From: Prevotellaceae bacterium
GTDB taxonomy: Bacteria; Bacteroidota; Bacteroidia; Bacteroidales; Bacteroidaceae
Reading direction: 5' to 3'
Length of the DNA: 61,397 nt
Assembly: GCA_028723455.1 (NCBI GenBank)
Contig: JAQYEW010000019.1
Coordinates: forward strand, 1 to 61,397
In this document: piece after piece, positions 1 to 9,347 of the stretch
How the letters are laid out: every line of letters begins with the position of its first letter
Position numbering within the stretch: the stretch's first letter is position 1
Notes under the pieces: model-generated
What the model was told of the DNA's origin: nothing
What the model saw: the letters and a program-made list of their open reading frames with translations, nothing else
The model's database searches: none
Program-made: the position numbers and the translations under genes

Positions 1-740
1 AGGCAGCCGCCGTTTTGTGAGGCCCGGCGTTGTTCGCTGGACACGGCATCGTTGCTCTCGCGCAGCATTTCGCGGTTCAGGCTGTCGGGCGTGATGTCTT
101 CGCCGCGCATCTTCAGCCGTTCTTCAGCGTTGCGGGGAACGGGGATGATGATAGCCAGAACGATATAAGCCAGCAGGATGCACATGAAGAAGTAACCACT
201 TTCCGCAAATAGCGACGCAATCATCAGCAGGGAAAAGACCAGACGCAGGAGCATTGGCGATTCCCAACCCAGATAGCGGCTCAGTCCGCTGAGCACGCCT
301 CCGATTATCTTGTCGTCAGGGTTGCGGAAAAGGTATCGCTTGTTCGTGCTCTTGCCCATGCTTGACTGGAAACTGTTCCAGGCCTCGTGCAGATGGCTGA
401 ATCCTTTGTCAGCCTCCGCTCCCCGGGTGTCCTCCGCCTCATGGTTGTCCTCCGTGGCTTCCGTTCCTTGCGCTTCGCTGTTGTCAATCTCGCTGGGGTT
501 GCCGATCTGGGAGATGATGGCGTTCACGTCCTCGATGCTTACGGGCTGCGTACCGTTGTGGCTGTGCTGCCACATCAGTTCGGCCACATGGCGCTCGATG
601 TCCTCGGCAATCTCGTTGCCACCCTCGCGACGCATGAAGTATTGTTTCATGCTCTCGAGATAGCGGCTGAGTACTTGATAGGCGTCTTCGTCGATATTGA
701 AGAGCTGGCCAAACATGTTGATGCTGATATTCTTTTTCAT
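1..740 (-). CDS. PspC domain membrane protein (3' end outside window)
   Basis: Read on the minus strand from ATG at 740 and open to the window edge, so the C-terminus is missing. About 246 residues are visible. Residues 1-90 form a helical, charged cytoplasmic-type region, 90-115 are Glu/Asp-rich, and 134-200 match a PspC domain: a YLFRNPDDKIIGGVLSGLSR-type stretch followed by two hydrophobic segments near 160-200. PspC domains occur in membrane stress proteins. The gene starts 23 bp after the PadR regulator on the same strand. PadR-PspC operons are common in Bacteroidetes, where the regulator probably controls the membrane protein. The family call is firm; the exact role is not. Confidence 0.85.
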   Translation of the reverse strand, partial: MKKNISINMFGQLFNIDEDAYQVLSRYLESMKQYFMRREGGNEIAEDIERHVAELMWQHSHNGTQPVSIEDVNAIISQIGNPSEIDNSEAQGTEATEDNHEAEDTRGAEADKGFSHLHEAWNSFQSSMGKSTNKRYLFRNPDDKIIGGVLSGLSRYLGWESPMLLRLVFSLLMIASLFAESGYFFMCILLAYIVLAIIIPVPRNAEERLKMRGEDITPDSLNREMLRESNDAVSSEQRRASQNGGC

Positions 741-763
741 TGTTTTGTTGTTTTGCTTGTTTG

Positions 764-1090
764 TTACTGCGTCCTTAGCACGCCTACGGTATGGGACAGT
801 TCGCTCCAGGCCTCGTTCAGTTGTTGCAGGATGTTTTGGCCCTCGGGCGTGAGCGTGTAGTACTTGCGCGGGGGACCCTGCGTGCTCTCGCGCCATTCAT
901 AACTCAGCAGCTGGTCGTTCTTCAGCCGCGTCAGCAGGGGATAGAGCGTGCCTTCCACGACGATCAGCTTGGCCTCCTTCAGCCGCTGGATGATGTCCGT
1001 GGCGTAGCTGCTCTCGCGGTGCAGGAGCAGCAGGATGCAATACTCCAACATTCCCTTGCGCATTTGTGATTTTGCATTGTCGATGTTCAT
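764..1090 (-). CDS. PadR family transcriptional regulator
   Basis: A 108-residue winged-helix protein starting MNIDNAKSQMRKGMLEYCIL. An upstream in-frame ATG at 1126 would add 12 residues, but the internal start fits the family better. The helix-turn-helix region is followed by the wing 'EGTLYPLLTRLKNDQLL' and 'GPPRKYYTLTPEG', which are signature PadR stretches. PadR proteins are usually dimeric repressors of adjacent membrane or efflux genes. The pspC-domain gene follows after 23 bp, so the two are probably co-transcribed and the regulator may act on its own operon. A perfect palindrome lies about 180 bp away in the divergent promoter region. Confidence 0.9.
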   Translation of the reverse strand: MNIDNAKSQMRKGMLEYCILLLLHRESSYATDIIQRLKEAKLIVVEGTLYPLLTRLKNDQLLSYEWRESTQGPPRKYYTLTPEGQNILQQLNEAWSELSHTVGVLRTQ

Positions 1091-1251
1091 GACTTTTCCG
1101 CTTGAAAGCTTCTTGTATATGGGCAAAGTTAGATAAAAATATAATACCTTGTATTACATAGTACTATTTTTATCATGTATTTTCTCATTTTTTTGCTTTC
1201 TCCTTAATTTATAAGGGAAAAAATGATTTATAAGGGGAATCGAATAAAAAA

Positions 1252-1286
1252 TTTGGGAATATCAAAAAGAATGTGTAAATTTACAC
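1252..1286 (+). promoter_or_regulatory. Promoter of GH51 gene with overlapping palindrome
   Basis: TTTG at 1252-1255, a 20-bp spacer and TAAATTTA at 1276-1283 resemble the Bacteroidetes -33/-7 promoter. The -7 box sits inside the perfect 14-bp palindrome GTGTAAATTTACAC (1273-1286), a plausible operator. An 11-bp direct repeat ATTTATAAGGG lies just upstream at 1207-1217 and 1226-1236, 19 bp apart. The regulator is unknown; the neighbouring PadR is a candidate only. Confidence 0.5.
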
Positions 1287-1330
1287 CCAAAAGCAGGAAA
1301 ACTTACTAAAAAACAAACCATAATCAACCT

Positions 1331-3316
1331 ATGAGATTGAAAAACTTACTGCTCGCAGCTGCCCTTTCGGGCGCTTCTTCCGTAATGGCGCAGGATTACA
1401 CACTGAAGGTAAAGGCCACAAAGCCCGGAGCACCCGTCCAAAGCACCATGTACGGTATTTTCTTCGAAGACATTAACTTTGCCGCCGACGGCGGTCTTTA
1501 TGCCGAGCTGGTGAAGAACCGCAGCTTCGAGTTCCAGCCCGATGCCCTGATGGGATGGAAGGCCTTCGGAAAGGTTACGATACAGAACGACGGCCCCTTT
1601 GAACGCAATCCTCATTATGCGCGACTGTCCTCGGCCGGTCATGGCGATTGGTGGACGGGATTGCAGAACGAAGGCTTCTTCGGTATTGGCCTCCACGAAG
1701 GTGCCAAGTACCGTTTTTCGGTGTGGGCACGCGTGCCCGACGGCAAGGAACAGAAACTGCGTGTGCAGCTCATCGACCAGAACACGATGGAGGAACGTCA
1801 GGATTTTGAGAGTAAGGACCTGACCATCAGCAGCAGGGAATGGAAGAAATATACGCTCACACTGACCAGCAACCGCACCATTGCCAAGGCGAATCTGCGC
1901 CTTTTCCTGTGCGATCCCAATGGACGTAGCGGTTCGGGCACGGTGGATGTGGAGCACGTAAGCCTCTTCCCCGTGGACACCTGGATGGGACACGAGAACG
2001 GTATGCGCCGCGACTTGGCGCAGGCGCTGTATGACATGAAGCCCGGCGTGTTCCGCTTCCCCGGTGGCTGTATCGTGGAGAGTGCCACGCTGGAAACGCG
2101 TTATCAGTGGAAGAACAGCGTAGGGCCGGTGGAGAACCGCCCCTTGAACAAGAACCGTTGGGAGAGCACCTTTACCCACCGCTACTATCCCGACTATTTC
2201 CAGACCTATGGCCTGGGCTTCTTCGAGTACTTCCAGCTCAGCGAGGAACTGGGTGCCGAACCGCTGCCCATCCTGAACGTGGGTATGGCCTGCCAGTACC
2301 AGAACTGGAACGACGAAAGTGCGCATGCCCCCGCCACCGAGGAGGGGCTGCGGGAATACATTGACGATTGTATCGACCTGATCGAGTTCGCCAACGGCCC
2401 CGTGGATTCAAAGTGGGGCAAGGTACGTGCGGAGATGGGTCATCCCGCGCCGTTCAACCTGAAGTTCTTGGGTATCGGTAACGAGCAGTGGGACGATTTC
2501 TACTTCAAGCGTGTGAAGATTGTGGCTGACGCCGTGCGCAAGGCCCATCCCGAGATTAAGATTGTGGGCACGAGCGGTCCGGATGCCGAGGGCGGAGCCT
2601 TCGACCGCGGATGGCGCGCCATGAAGGAGCAAAAGGTGGATCTGGTGGACGAGCATTACTACCGTCCCATTGATTGGTTCAAGAATGAATGGACACGCTA
2701 TGACCGCTATGACCGCAAAGGCCCCAAGGTGTTTGCCGGCGAGTATGCCTGCCACGACCGTGGCAAGAAATGGAATCACAGCGGAGCCACCATTTACGAG
2801 GCAGCCTTTATGACGGGCTTGGAACGCAATGCCGACATCGTACACATGGCCACATACGCCCCCCTCTTCGCCCATGTCGAGGGCTGGCAGTGGCGCCCCG
2901 ACGCCATTTGGTTCGACAACCTTTATTCCGCCAAGACCACCAGCTATCACGTCCAGGCCCTCTTCTCCGCTAACCGTGGCACCCACGTGCTGCCTCTGGA
3001 GAACAGCAATTTCCCCGCCAAAGGCGAGGACGGCGTGCTGGCCAGTGCCGTGTGGGACCAACACAAGCAGGAGTACATCGTCAAAGTGGCCAACACGCTT
3101 CCCGAGGCACGTAGCGTCAGCATTGTCCTGCAGGGCGTCAGCCGTCTGGGCCAGACCACGGCCACCACACTCGACCTCAGTCGTTATGATGCCGACAACA
3201 CCCCCGCCCAGCCTACGCTCATCACTCCCGTAAGTCATACCCTACACCCCACCGGCGGGGTAATCAACCTGACCGTTCCGGGCAAAAACTTTATGGTTAT
3301 TCAGGCAAGGAAATAA
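1331..3316 (+). CDS. Secreted GH51 alpha-L-arabinofuranosidase
   Basis: 661 residues. A signal peptide covers about residues 1-20 (MRLKNLLLAAALSGASSVMA, cleaved before QDY), so the enzyme is exported. A carbohydrate-binding-like beta region (about 60-210) precedes the TIM barrel. The acid/base lies in GIGNEQW (Glu385) and the nucleophile in FAGEYACH (Glu471), both at the positions expected for GH51. A C-terminal beta domain follows. The family removes terminal arabinofuranose from arabinan or arabinoxylan. No SusC/SusD pair is adjacent, so this is not an obvious polysaccharide utilisation locus. Activity on arabinose is inferred from the family. Confidence 0.92.
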   Translation: MRLKNLLLAAALSGASSVMAQDYTLKVKATKPGAPVQSTMYGIFFEDINFAADGGLYAELVKNRSFEFQPDALMGWKAFGKVTIQNDGPFERNPHYARLSSAGHGDWWTGLQNEGFFGIGLHEGAKYRFSVWARVPDGKEQKLRVQLIDQNTMEERQDFESKDLTISSREWKKYTLTLTSNRTIAKANLRLFLCDPNGRSGSGTVDVEHVSLFPVDTWMGHENGMRRDLAQALYDMKPGVFRFPGGCIVESATLETRYQWKNSVGPVENRPLNKNRWESTFTHRYYPDYFQTYGLGFFEYFQLSEELGAEPLPILNVGMACQYQNWNDESAHAPATEEGLREYIDDCIDLIEFANGPVDSKWGKVRAEMGHPAPFNLKFLGIGNEQWDDFYFKRVKIVADAVRKAHPEIKIVGTSGPDAEGGAFDRGWRAMKEQKVDLVDEHYYRPIDWFKNEWTRYDRYDRKGPKVFAGEYACHDRGKKWNHSGATIYEAAFMTGLERNADIVHMATYAPLFAHVEGWQWRPDAIWFDNLYSAKTTSYHVQALFSANRGTHVLPLENSNFPAKGEDGVLASAVWDQHKQEYIVKVANTLPEARSVSIVLQGVSRLGQTTATTLDLSRYDADNTPAQPTLITPVSHTLHPTGGVINLTVPGKNFMVIQARK

Positions 3317-3335
3317 TCGTTAATATGATTGCGAT

Positions 3336-6155
3336 ATGAAAAAGTTTTTCCTCTTTTTCCTGTTGCTCCCCCTGTTGGCGCAGGCACAGATTGATTATGC
3401 GCTGCGTCTGCGTGCTTTTGGACAGCGCATACCGCAGGAGGAGGTGTTCGTCCACATGGACAACACGTGCTACTATCTTGGCGATACCATCTTCTACAAG
3501 GTCTATAACCGCCTCAGTACGGGTCGCCCCTCCAAGCTTTCGGGCCTGCTCTATGTCGAGCTTCTGAACCAGGACGGCTATCTCGTGGAACGTCAGAAGG
3601 TGGAGATGAAGGGTGGCATGGGACACGGTTCCATCGCCCTGCGCGACACGCTCTATGGCGGCTACTACGAGTTGCGGGCCTATACGCGCTGGCAACTGAA
3701 CTGGGGGCTTTATGAACATCCCCATTCCCGTCAGGCGGAGGAGTGGTTCTTCAACAAGCAGATGGCATGGGAATACTACCGCGACTACGAAAAACTCTAC
3801 AGCCGTGTCTTTCCTGTCTTTGCCAAACCCACCGTCCCCGGCAGCTATGAGGAGAATATGCCCACGCGCCACCTGTCGCGCTATTTCCGGCATACCACGC
3901 CCGTTCCCAAGGCGAACATAACCTTTTATCCTGAGGGTGGCAGTCTTGTTGCCGGCACACGTCAGCGCGTGGCTTTCCAAGCCGATGACGATCATTCGGG
4001 AGAACACCTCAAGGGTACGCTCACGGTGCATGACCGTCAGGGGCGTGAGGTGGCAAAAGCATCCACGGCGAGTCGGGGACGCGGAAGTTTTGAACTGGAC
4101 GTGGAGGCGGGACAAGGCTACACGGCCACCTTTCATTGGGCGGATCACAGCACCTCGTCCCCCATGCCCAAGGCAGAAGCCGAGGGCGTGTGCCTGCGTG
4201 TGTCAACCACGGACCGGGGAATCGGCCTTGGCTTGCAACGCGTGGGGAAGCCCGCCGCGACGGAATTGGGTGTTGTCGCAAGCATCCATGGCGTGGTAAA
4301 GCAAGTGAGCACCCTGCAGCCCGCCACGCAGAGCCATATCGACATTCCGGCGGACAGCCTGCAAACCGGTGTCGTCCAGATCACCGTGTATGACCAGGAG
4401 GGGCGTGTGTGGGCAGACCGCCTGGCTTTCTTCGACAAAGGCGACCTGCAACAGCAACGAATCCAGATCCACGGCCTCAACCCTGATGGCTATGCCGCCT
4501 ATGCACCCGTATCGCTGAACCTGCAAGGACAGCCCGATGCCACGGTCAGTTTGGCCGTGCGCGACAACGCCAGCTCCACCTTCACCTTCGATACCTCTAA
4601 TATCCTTACCGAACTGCTCCTGTGCAGCCAGATACGCGGCTACGTGGAACAGCCCGAATATTTCTTTGAGTCGCGCGACCAGGAAAATCAGCATGCCTTG
4701 GATCTGCTCTTGATGGTGCAGGGATGGAGGCGCTACAAATGGGTGGAAATGGCGTTGCCCAACGGCTTTTCCCTGACGCAACCCTACGAGCATACGGAAT
4801 GGCTCTACGGACAGGTAAGTAACTACCAGACCGTGGAGAAGGAGGACCAGCTGACCGTTGCCAGCCGCAAGGCGCTGGAGGACGCAAAAATGGACGTGGA
4901 TGCCGAGACACGCAAGGCGGACAAAGACGCGAAGCAGGCGGCACGCAATGAAAAGCAAAGGCAAGGGGAGGAAAACGAGGACGGGAAATCCACGCAGCAA
5001 CTGCGCGAGAACAGGGAGGAAAGAGACGTGCAAGACCGGCAACAGCACCGCCTTGGCATCCTGAATAATGGCGAGGTGGCCCGTCAGCGTTTCCTGAATA
5101 ACGAAGGCAACCTGAAGCGCGAGGTGCGCGTGAGAGCGGAATTCGTGCAGCCAGGTACGGAGAACAGTATGGTAGCTGGCGACCTCGTAACCAGCGGTAA
5201 GGGACTCTTCCGCATCCAAGCCCCCCGATTCTACGAAGCCTGCTATTTCTTCTTCGAGGCCAGCGACACAGCGAAATGGAAGGATGGTCAGCAGCCCATC
5301 TGGATAGCCCCGAGCGAGGACCGGAACGAACGTGTGGAATACCCCGAGTTCTTTGTCCGCCTCAGGCGTCAGTTTCCCCGATTCGTCAAGCCCTATACCT
5401 TTTATCAGAACCATCTGCCTATGCGCGGACGTCAAGGAGGGCGAAGCATCAACCTGGACAATATGGTTGTGATGAAGGAGGTAACGGTGGGTGCCAGACG
5501 TGGCGGATCACGTGGGTTTGATCCTACGCAGCCCGCCCTGGTGGTGGATGCTTACGAAGCCTTTAACGAGGTGGTGGACGCAGGTCTTTGCCCCGGCTAC
5601 TTCATTGGTGGCGACCGCTTCACCTACGATGTGGCGCGTACCTATATTGGCGATATGAACCAGGAGCGCAACTACGAGCTGGAGCGACGATTCAACGGCA
5701 AGCCCACGAGTTTCAACATTCCCCAGGCCGTCCGTGAACATTATAACCATCTGCCTCGTCTGAACAAGGTCTATATCTATACCGATTACTGCCCGCGTCT
5801 GGAGGGCGACCCCAAATATACGCTAAGCAACCAACCCGAGGTGATTATTGACCTGCACCGCTATGATGATAACAGCCAGCGCTACGTCTACCGTAACCGC
5901 CGCATGGTACTTACGGGTTTCAGCGTTCCCGACGAATTCTATCATCCCTCGTATGAAAAGAAACCCTTGGGACCTCCCAAGGACTATCGCCGCACGCTCT
6001 ACTGGAATCCCGAATTGAAGTTGGACGCACAAGGCAAGGCAGAGGTGCGCTTCTATAACAACGCACGCCACACGCTGATGGATGTCAGTGCCGAGGGTAT
6101 GACACCGGCCGGACAACCCCTGAGCGGACAGCTGTACAGCGATGCTGCCAAATAG
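3336..6155 (+). CDS. Large exported MG2-like (macroglobulin-type) envelope protein
   Basis: 939 residues with a signal peptide MKKFFLFFLLLPLLAQAQ. The N-terminal region contains 'EEVFVHMDNTCYYLGDTIFYKVY', typical of the MG2/alpha-2-macroglobulin-like beta-sandwich proteins found widely in Bacteroidales. Several beta domains follow. A strongly charged, probably helical stretch rich in Lys, Glu and Arg lies at about 506-571, and a C-terminal region (about 700-939) resembles the plug-like ends of this family. It starts 19 bp after the arabinofuranosidase and may be read from the same transcript. No catalytic motif is seen. It is probably an outer-membrane or periplasmic protein of unknown function. 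Confidence 0.7.
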   Translation: MKKFFLFFLLLPLLAQAQIDYALRLRAFGQRIPQEEVFVHMDNTCYYLGDTIFYKVYNRLSTGRPSKLSGLLYVELLNQDGYLVERQKVEMKGGMGHGSIALRDTLYGGYYELRAYTRWQLNWGLYEHPHSRQAEEWFFNKQMAWEYYRDYEKLYSRVFPVFAKPTVPGSYEENMPTRHLSRYFRHTTPVPKANITFYPEGGSLVAGTRQRVAFQADDDHSGEHLKGTLTVHDRQGREVAKASTASRGRGSFELDVEAGQGYTATFHWADHSTSSPMPKAEAEGVCLRVSTTDRGIGLGLQRVGKPAATELGVVASIHGVVKQVSTLQPATQSHIDIPADSLQTGVVQITVYDQEGRVWADRLAFFDKGDLQQQRIQIHGLNPDGYAAYAPVSLNLQGQPDATVSLAVRDNASSTFTFDTSNILTELLLCSQIRGYVEQPEYFFESRDQENQHALDLLLMVQGWRRYKWVEMALPNGFSLTQPYEHTEWLYGQVSNYQTVEKEDQLTVASRKALEDAKMDVDAETRKADKDAKQAARNEKQRQGEENEDGKSTQQLRENREERDVQDRQQHRLGILNNGEVARQRFLNNEGNLKREVRVRAEFVQPGTENSMVAGDLVTSGKGLFRIQAPRFYEACYFFFEASDTAKWKDGQQPIWIAPSEDRNERVEYPEFFVRLRRQFPRFVKPYTFYQNHLPMRGRQGGRSINLDNMVVMKEVTVGARRGGSRGFDPTQPALVVDAYEAFNEVVDAGLCPGYFIGGDRFTYDVARTYIGDMNQERNYELERRFNGKPTSFNIPQAVREHYNHLPRLNKVYIYTDYCPRLEGDPKYTLSNQPEVIIDLHRYDDNSQRYVYRNRRMVLTGFSVPDEFYHPSYEKKPLGPPKDYRRTLYWNPELKLDAQGKAEVRFYNNARHTLMDVSAEGMTPAGQPLSGQLYSDAAK

Positions 6156-6185
6156 GACAGGGAAGGCAAAAAAACGTCCCTATAT

Positions 6186-6216
6186 TTTGTATTGTGTGCG
6201 CTTTGCACTATCTTTG
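6186..6216 (+). promoter_or_regulatory. tRNA-Leu promoter
   Basis: TTTG at 6186-6189, a 19-bp spacer and TATCTTTG at 6209-6216: a full match to the Bacteroidetes housekeeping promoter. It ends 14 bp before the tRNA. Confidence 0.8.
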
Positions 6217-6230
6217 CACCCACGAAGGTC

Positions 6231-6314
6231 GCCCAGATGGTGGAATCGGTAGACACGAGGGACTTAAAATCCCTTGGCCTCGCGGCCGTACGGGTTCGAG
6301 TCCCGTTCCGGGCA
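6231..6314 (+). tRNA. tRNA-Leu (anticodon UAA)
   Basis: A class II tRNA with anticodon loop CTTAAAA (anticodon TAA) closed by AGGGA/TCCCT. It has a long variable arm (GGCC-TCGC-GGCC) and a T arm ACGGG-TTCGAGT-CCCGT. The acceptor stem GCCCAGA/TCCGGGC carries one A-C mismatch at pair 5-68. CCA is not encoded. It reads UUA, and UUG by wobble. Confidence 0.95.
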
Positions 6315-6342
6315 CCCATAAGAATTGCAAGCTTATCACTCG

Positions 6343-6372
6343 TTGATAGCTTGCATTTTTTTTGTATCTTTG
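6343..6372 (+). promoter_or_regulatory. Promoter of GH20 gene
   Basis: TTG at 6343-6345, a 19-bp spacer and TATCTTTG at 6365-6372, just after the tRNA. Transcription would begin near 6379 and gives a leader of about 38 nt to the ATG at 6417. This argues against a longer reading frame that runs back through the tRNA. Confidence 0.65.
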
Positions 6373-6416
6373 CAAGCGAAAAACAACACATAATCTTAAA
6401 ACTGATTTCGACAAAC

Positions 6417-9347
6417 ATGAAGAAAATGAACCACAGATGTCTTGTTCGTATGCTTGCTTGGGGTATGCTCACTTTTGGGGCAATGTCAGCAAAGGCCAAG
6501 ATTGAACACTTGTTGCCCCGTGTGCAACAGCTTACAGCCACTGATGACAGCCCTTTCCTTTTGGGGCGCAGTGTGCGGTTGGAGGACGCTACCAATAACG
6601 CGATGCTCAGGCTGTTTCTCGAACAAAACCAGTGCGAGGTAAGCACAAGCGCGGAAGCGGGAGTCAGCGTTCAGTTAGTAAGTAATATTGAAGGAGTCTA
6701 TGACTTTGAACTGGCGGGCTTTCCCAATGAAGGGTATGCGCTGGAGATTACAAGCGATCAGGTGCTGGTTCGTGCCATCACGGAAACGGGAGTAACGCGT
6801 GCCGCCCAAACGCTGATGCAGCTGGCGCAAGGGTGGGACGGCACTCCGGCTTTGGAAGCAATCAGCCTGAAGGACTGGCCAGCCTTCAAACTGCGTGGCT
6901 TTATGCACGACGTGGGTCGGTCGTACGTAAGCGTGGATCAGCTGAAACGACAGATTGATATGCTTGCGCGCTTCAAGGTGAATGTTTTCCACTGGCACCT
7001 GACCGAAAACCAGGCCTGGCGCTTCGAAGTAAAGCAATATCCCCAACTTACCCATGCCTCCTCAATGACGCGCTATGCGGGACAATACTACACGCAGGAA
7101 CAATGTCGCGAGGTACAGGAGTTTGCCTGGGAACGTGGCGTAATCATTATTCCGGAAATTGATATGCCCGGCCACAGTGCGGCTTTCAGGCGTGCGATGG
7201 GGCATGGCATGCAGACGGAACAGGGCGTGGCTGAATTGAAAAACATCTTGGATGAGGTGGCCGCTGTGTTCGACCGCAGCACCTACATTCATATCGGGGC
7301 CGACGAGGAGTCGATAACTTATCCTAACTTCCTGGAAACGATGATTGACAAGGTGCATGCGCTGGGTCGCAAGGTGGTGGTGTGGAATCCCATCCGAGGC
7401 GTTAATATCGCTGCCCTGAAGGTGGACATGACGCAGATGTGGAGTACTGGCGGACGAGCAATCAACGGCGTGCCCAACATTGATTGCCGCTACAACTATA
7501 CCAACCATTTCGATGTCTTCGCCGATTTGGTGGGCATTTACAAGAGTAATATCTATTACAAGGACAAGGGGGATGCCAGTGTGCCAGGATTTATCTCGGC
7601 ACCCTGGAACGACCGTAAGACACCTACAGAGGCAGACATCATGCGTCAGAACAATGTCTATGCCGTAACCATCGCCTCGGCCGAGCGCGCCTGGGCAGGC
7701 GGGGGCAGGCGGTACATCGAGACGGGAGGTACCTCTTTGCCCAACAGTGGCGAGGAGTATGCCGAATTCGCCGATTGGGAGCGACGTTTCCTGTTCCACA
7801 AGCACCATACCTTTGATGCCGCAGAGCGTATGCTGATTCCCTATGTGAAGCAGACACAGGTGCGCTGGCGCATCACCGATGCCATGCCTAATGACGGCAA
7901 TGCATCAACCGTGCTTCCTCCCGAAACGGAGGGGCCTCGGAGCAGTTACACCCTGAACGGACAGGTCTATGGCACGCGACTGGCTACTGGTGCCTCCGTC
8001 TATCTGCGCCATACCTGGGGCTCCATCGTTCCCTCGCTCTTCAGTAATCCCCAACCGAACAATACGGCCTACGCCTGGACCTATGTCTACAGCCCTGACG
8101 ACCGCACGGCGGGTGCGCTCATCGAATTTCAGAACTACGGCCGCAGCGAGAACGACAAAGCCCCCGAGAACGGCTGGTGGGACCGCAAAGGCTCACGCCT
8201 GTGGGTCAACGACAAAGAGGTAATGGGTCCCAGATGGGACAACGCAGGTGTGAGCATCCATTCGGAAGTGAACCTTAGAAACGAGAACTTCACGGCGCGC
8301 AAGCCTACGGAGATCGCTTTGAGGCAGGGCTGGAACAAGGTGTTTCTCAAACTTCCCTATGTAGCCGCCGATGGGGTACGACTGAACAAGTGGATGTTTA
8401 CCTTTGTCCTTACGGATGTAGAGGGACGTGAAGCGATGACTGACCTGGTGTATTCCCCCAGCCAACTCCTGGACACGCAGGCCGAACTGGCGGCTGCGGC
8501 TATCGATGAGGCTCGCAGCCTGATTCGTAAGAATGTCTCGGAACGTCCCGGCTATTATGTTCCCGCTACGGCAGATGCCTTGAACGCTATCTTGGATGCT
8601 ATTGAAACCACCTTGAACGAGGAAATGACAGAGCCTGAGCGTGCCGCTCAGATTGCCAGCATCAGCGAGGCCGTGGAGCGCTTCCTCCAATCGCTTGGTA
8701 CAGCCGCTGTTTCGCTGCCTTCGGCAACAACGTCCACCGAACGTTACAGTTACAGCCTCTCCACGCCTTTGCGCGGCAACCGATATGCCACCTCTACGGG
8801 AACGGGCAGCAAGGTCTATGGCACAGGAGGCCTGTCGGAGCAAGGAAAATGGCAGTTCGTAAGGCGTACGGACGATACCTTCGATATCGTGAATGTAGCT
8901 GACGGCAGCCACCTCTCGCCAAACAGCGCGAACAATACTTCGCTGAGAACCTCGGCAACCAGACCTTCACGGGGATGGACCTTGAGGAAGAGTGACGAGG
9001 TGGGCTACATGATTATAACCAGTGGTAATGTGGAAATGAACCAGACGAACCTTACGGACAATGCCACGAAGGGGTACTACGTATATAACTGGGGTGGGGG
9101 GACAAACGTCAGTGATATGGGTTGTAAGTATAAAATAGAACTTGTCGACCATACGGTGCTATACCCCGACAACCCGAATACAGGAATGGAAGCCCTCCCG
9201 GTAAACGGGACGTCTTTGCCTGTTTTCGACCTCGGCGGACTGCGTGCCGGCCATCAGCCCCACAGCGGGGTGTATATCCGCGGCGGCAAGAAAGTGCTTA
9301 TTCAGCGCGACGAATCACGTCAACGACGTGGCTGCCGGCGCCGATAA
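6417..9347 (+). CDS. Secreted GH20 beta-N-acetylhexosaminidase
   Basis: 976 residues from MKKMNHRCLVRML, with a signal peptide ending near MSAKA. The frame is open upstream into the tRNA, but the promoter at 6343-6372 supports this start. A GH20b-like N-terminal domain (about 30-150) is followed by the GH20 barrel. HIGADEES contains the catalytic Asp-Glu pair (Asp296-Glu297) used in substrate-assisted cleavage of N-acetylhexosamines. A helical FIVAR-like region (about 690-760) and beta domains follow. The C-terminus resembles a Bacteroidales sorting tail (VFDLGG...GVYIRGGKKVLIQ) but continues for about 12 extra residues and overlaps the convergent methyltransferase by 50 bp. This suggests a lost stop codon. 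The substrate is not known. Confidence 0.9.
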   Translation: MKKMNHRCLVRMLAWGMLTFGAMSAKAKIEHLLPRVQQLTATDDSPFLLGRSVRLEDATNNAMLRLFLEQNQCEVSTSAEAGVSVQLVSNIEGVYDFELAGFPNEGYALEITSDQVLVRAITETGVTRAAQTLMQLAQGWDGTPALEAISLKDWPAFKLRGFMHDVGRSYVSVDQLKRQIDMLARFKVNVFHWHLTENQAWRFEVKQYPQLTHASSMTRYAGQYYTQEQCREVQEFAWERGVIIIPEIDMPGHSAAFRRAMGHGMQTEQGVAELKNILDEVAAVFDRSTYIHIGADEESITYPNFLETMIDKVHALGRKVVVWNPIRGVNIAALKVDMTQMWSTGGRAINGVPNIDCRYNYTNHFDVFADLVGIYKSNIYYKDKGDASVPGFISAPWNDRKTPTEADIMRQNNVYAVTIASAERAWAGGGRRYIETGGTSLPNSGEEYAEFADWERRFLFHKHHTFDAAERMLIPYVKQTQVRWRITDAMPNDGNASTVLPPETEGPRSSYTLNGQVYGTRLATGASVYLRHTWGSIVPSLFSNPQPNNTAYAWTYVYSPDDRTAGALIEFQNYGRSENDKAPENGWWDRKGSRLWVNDKEVMGPRWDNAGVSIHSEVNLRNENFTARKPTEIALRQGWNKVFLKLPYVAADGVRLNKWMFTFVLTDVEGREAMTDLVYSPSQLLDTQAELAAAAIDEARSLIRKNVSERPGYYVPATADALNAILDAIETTLNEEMTEPERAAQIASISEAVERFLQSLGTAAVSLPSATTSTERYSYSLSTPLRGNRYATSTGTGSKVYGTGGLSEQGKWQFVRRTDDTFDIVNVADGSHLSPNSANNTSLRTSATRPSRGWTLRKSDEVGYMIITSGNVEMNQTNLTDNATKGYYVYNWGGGTNVSDMGCKYKIELVDHTVLYPDNPNTGMEALPVNGTSLPVFDLGGLRAGHQPHSGVYIRGGKKVLIQRDESRQRRGCRRR

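Noticed and set aside
6192..6416. Upstream extension of the GH20 reading frame through the tRNA-Leu gene
   Set aside because: It would translate the tRNA; the promoter at 6343-6372 and the signal peptide place the start at 6417.
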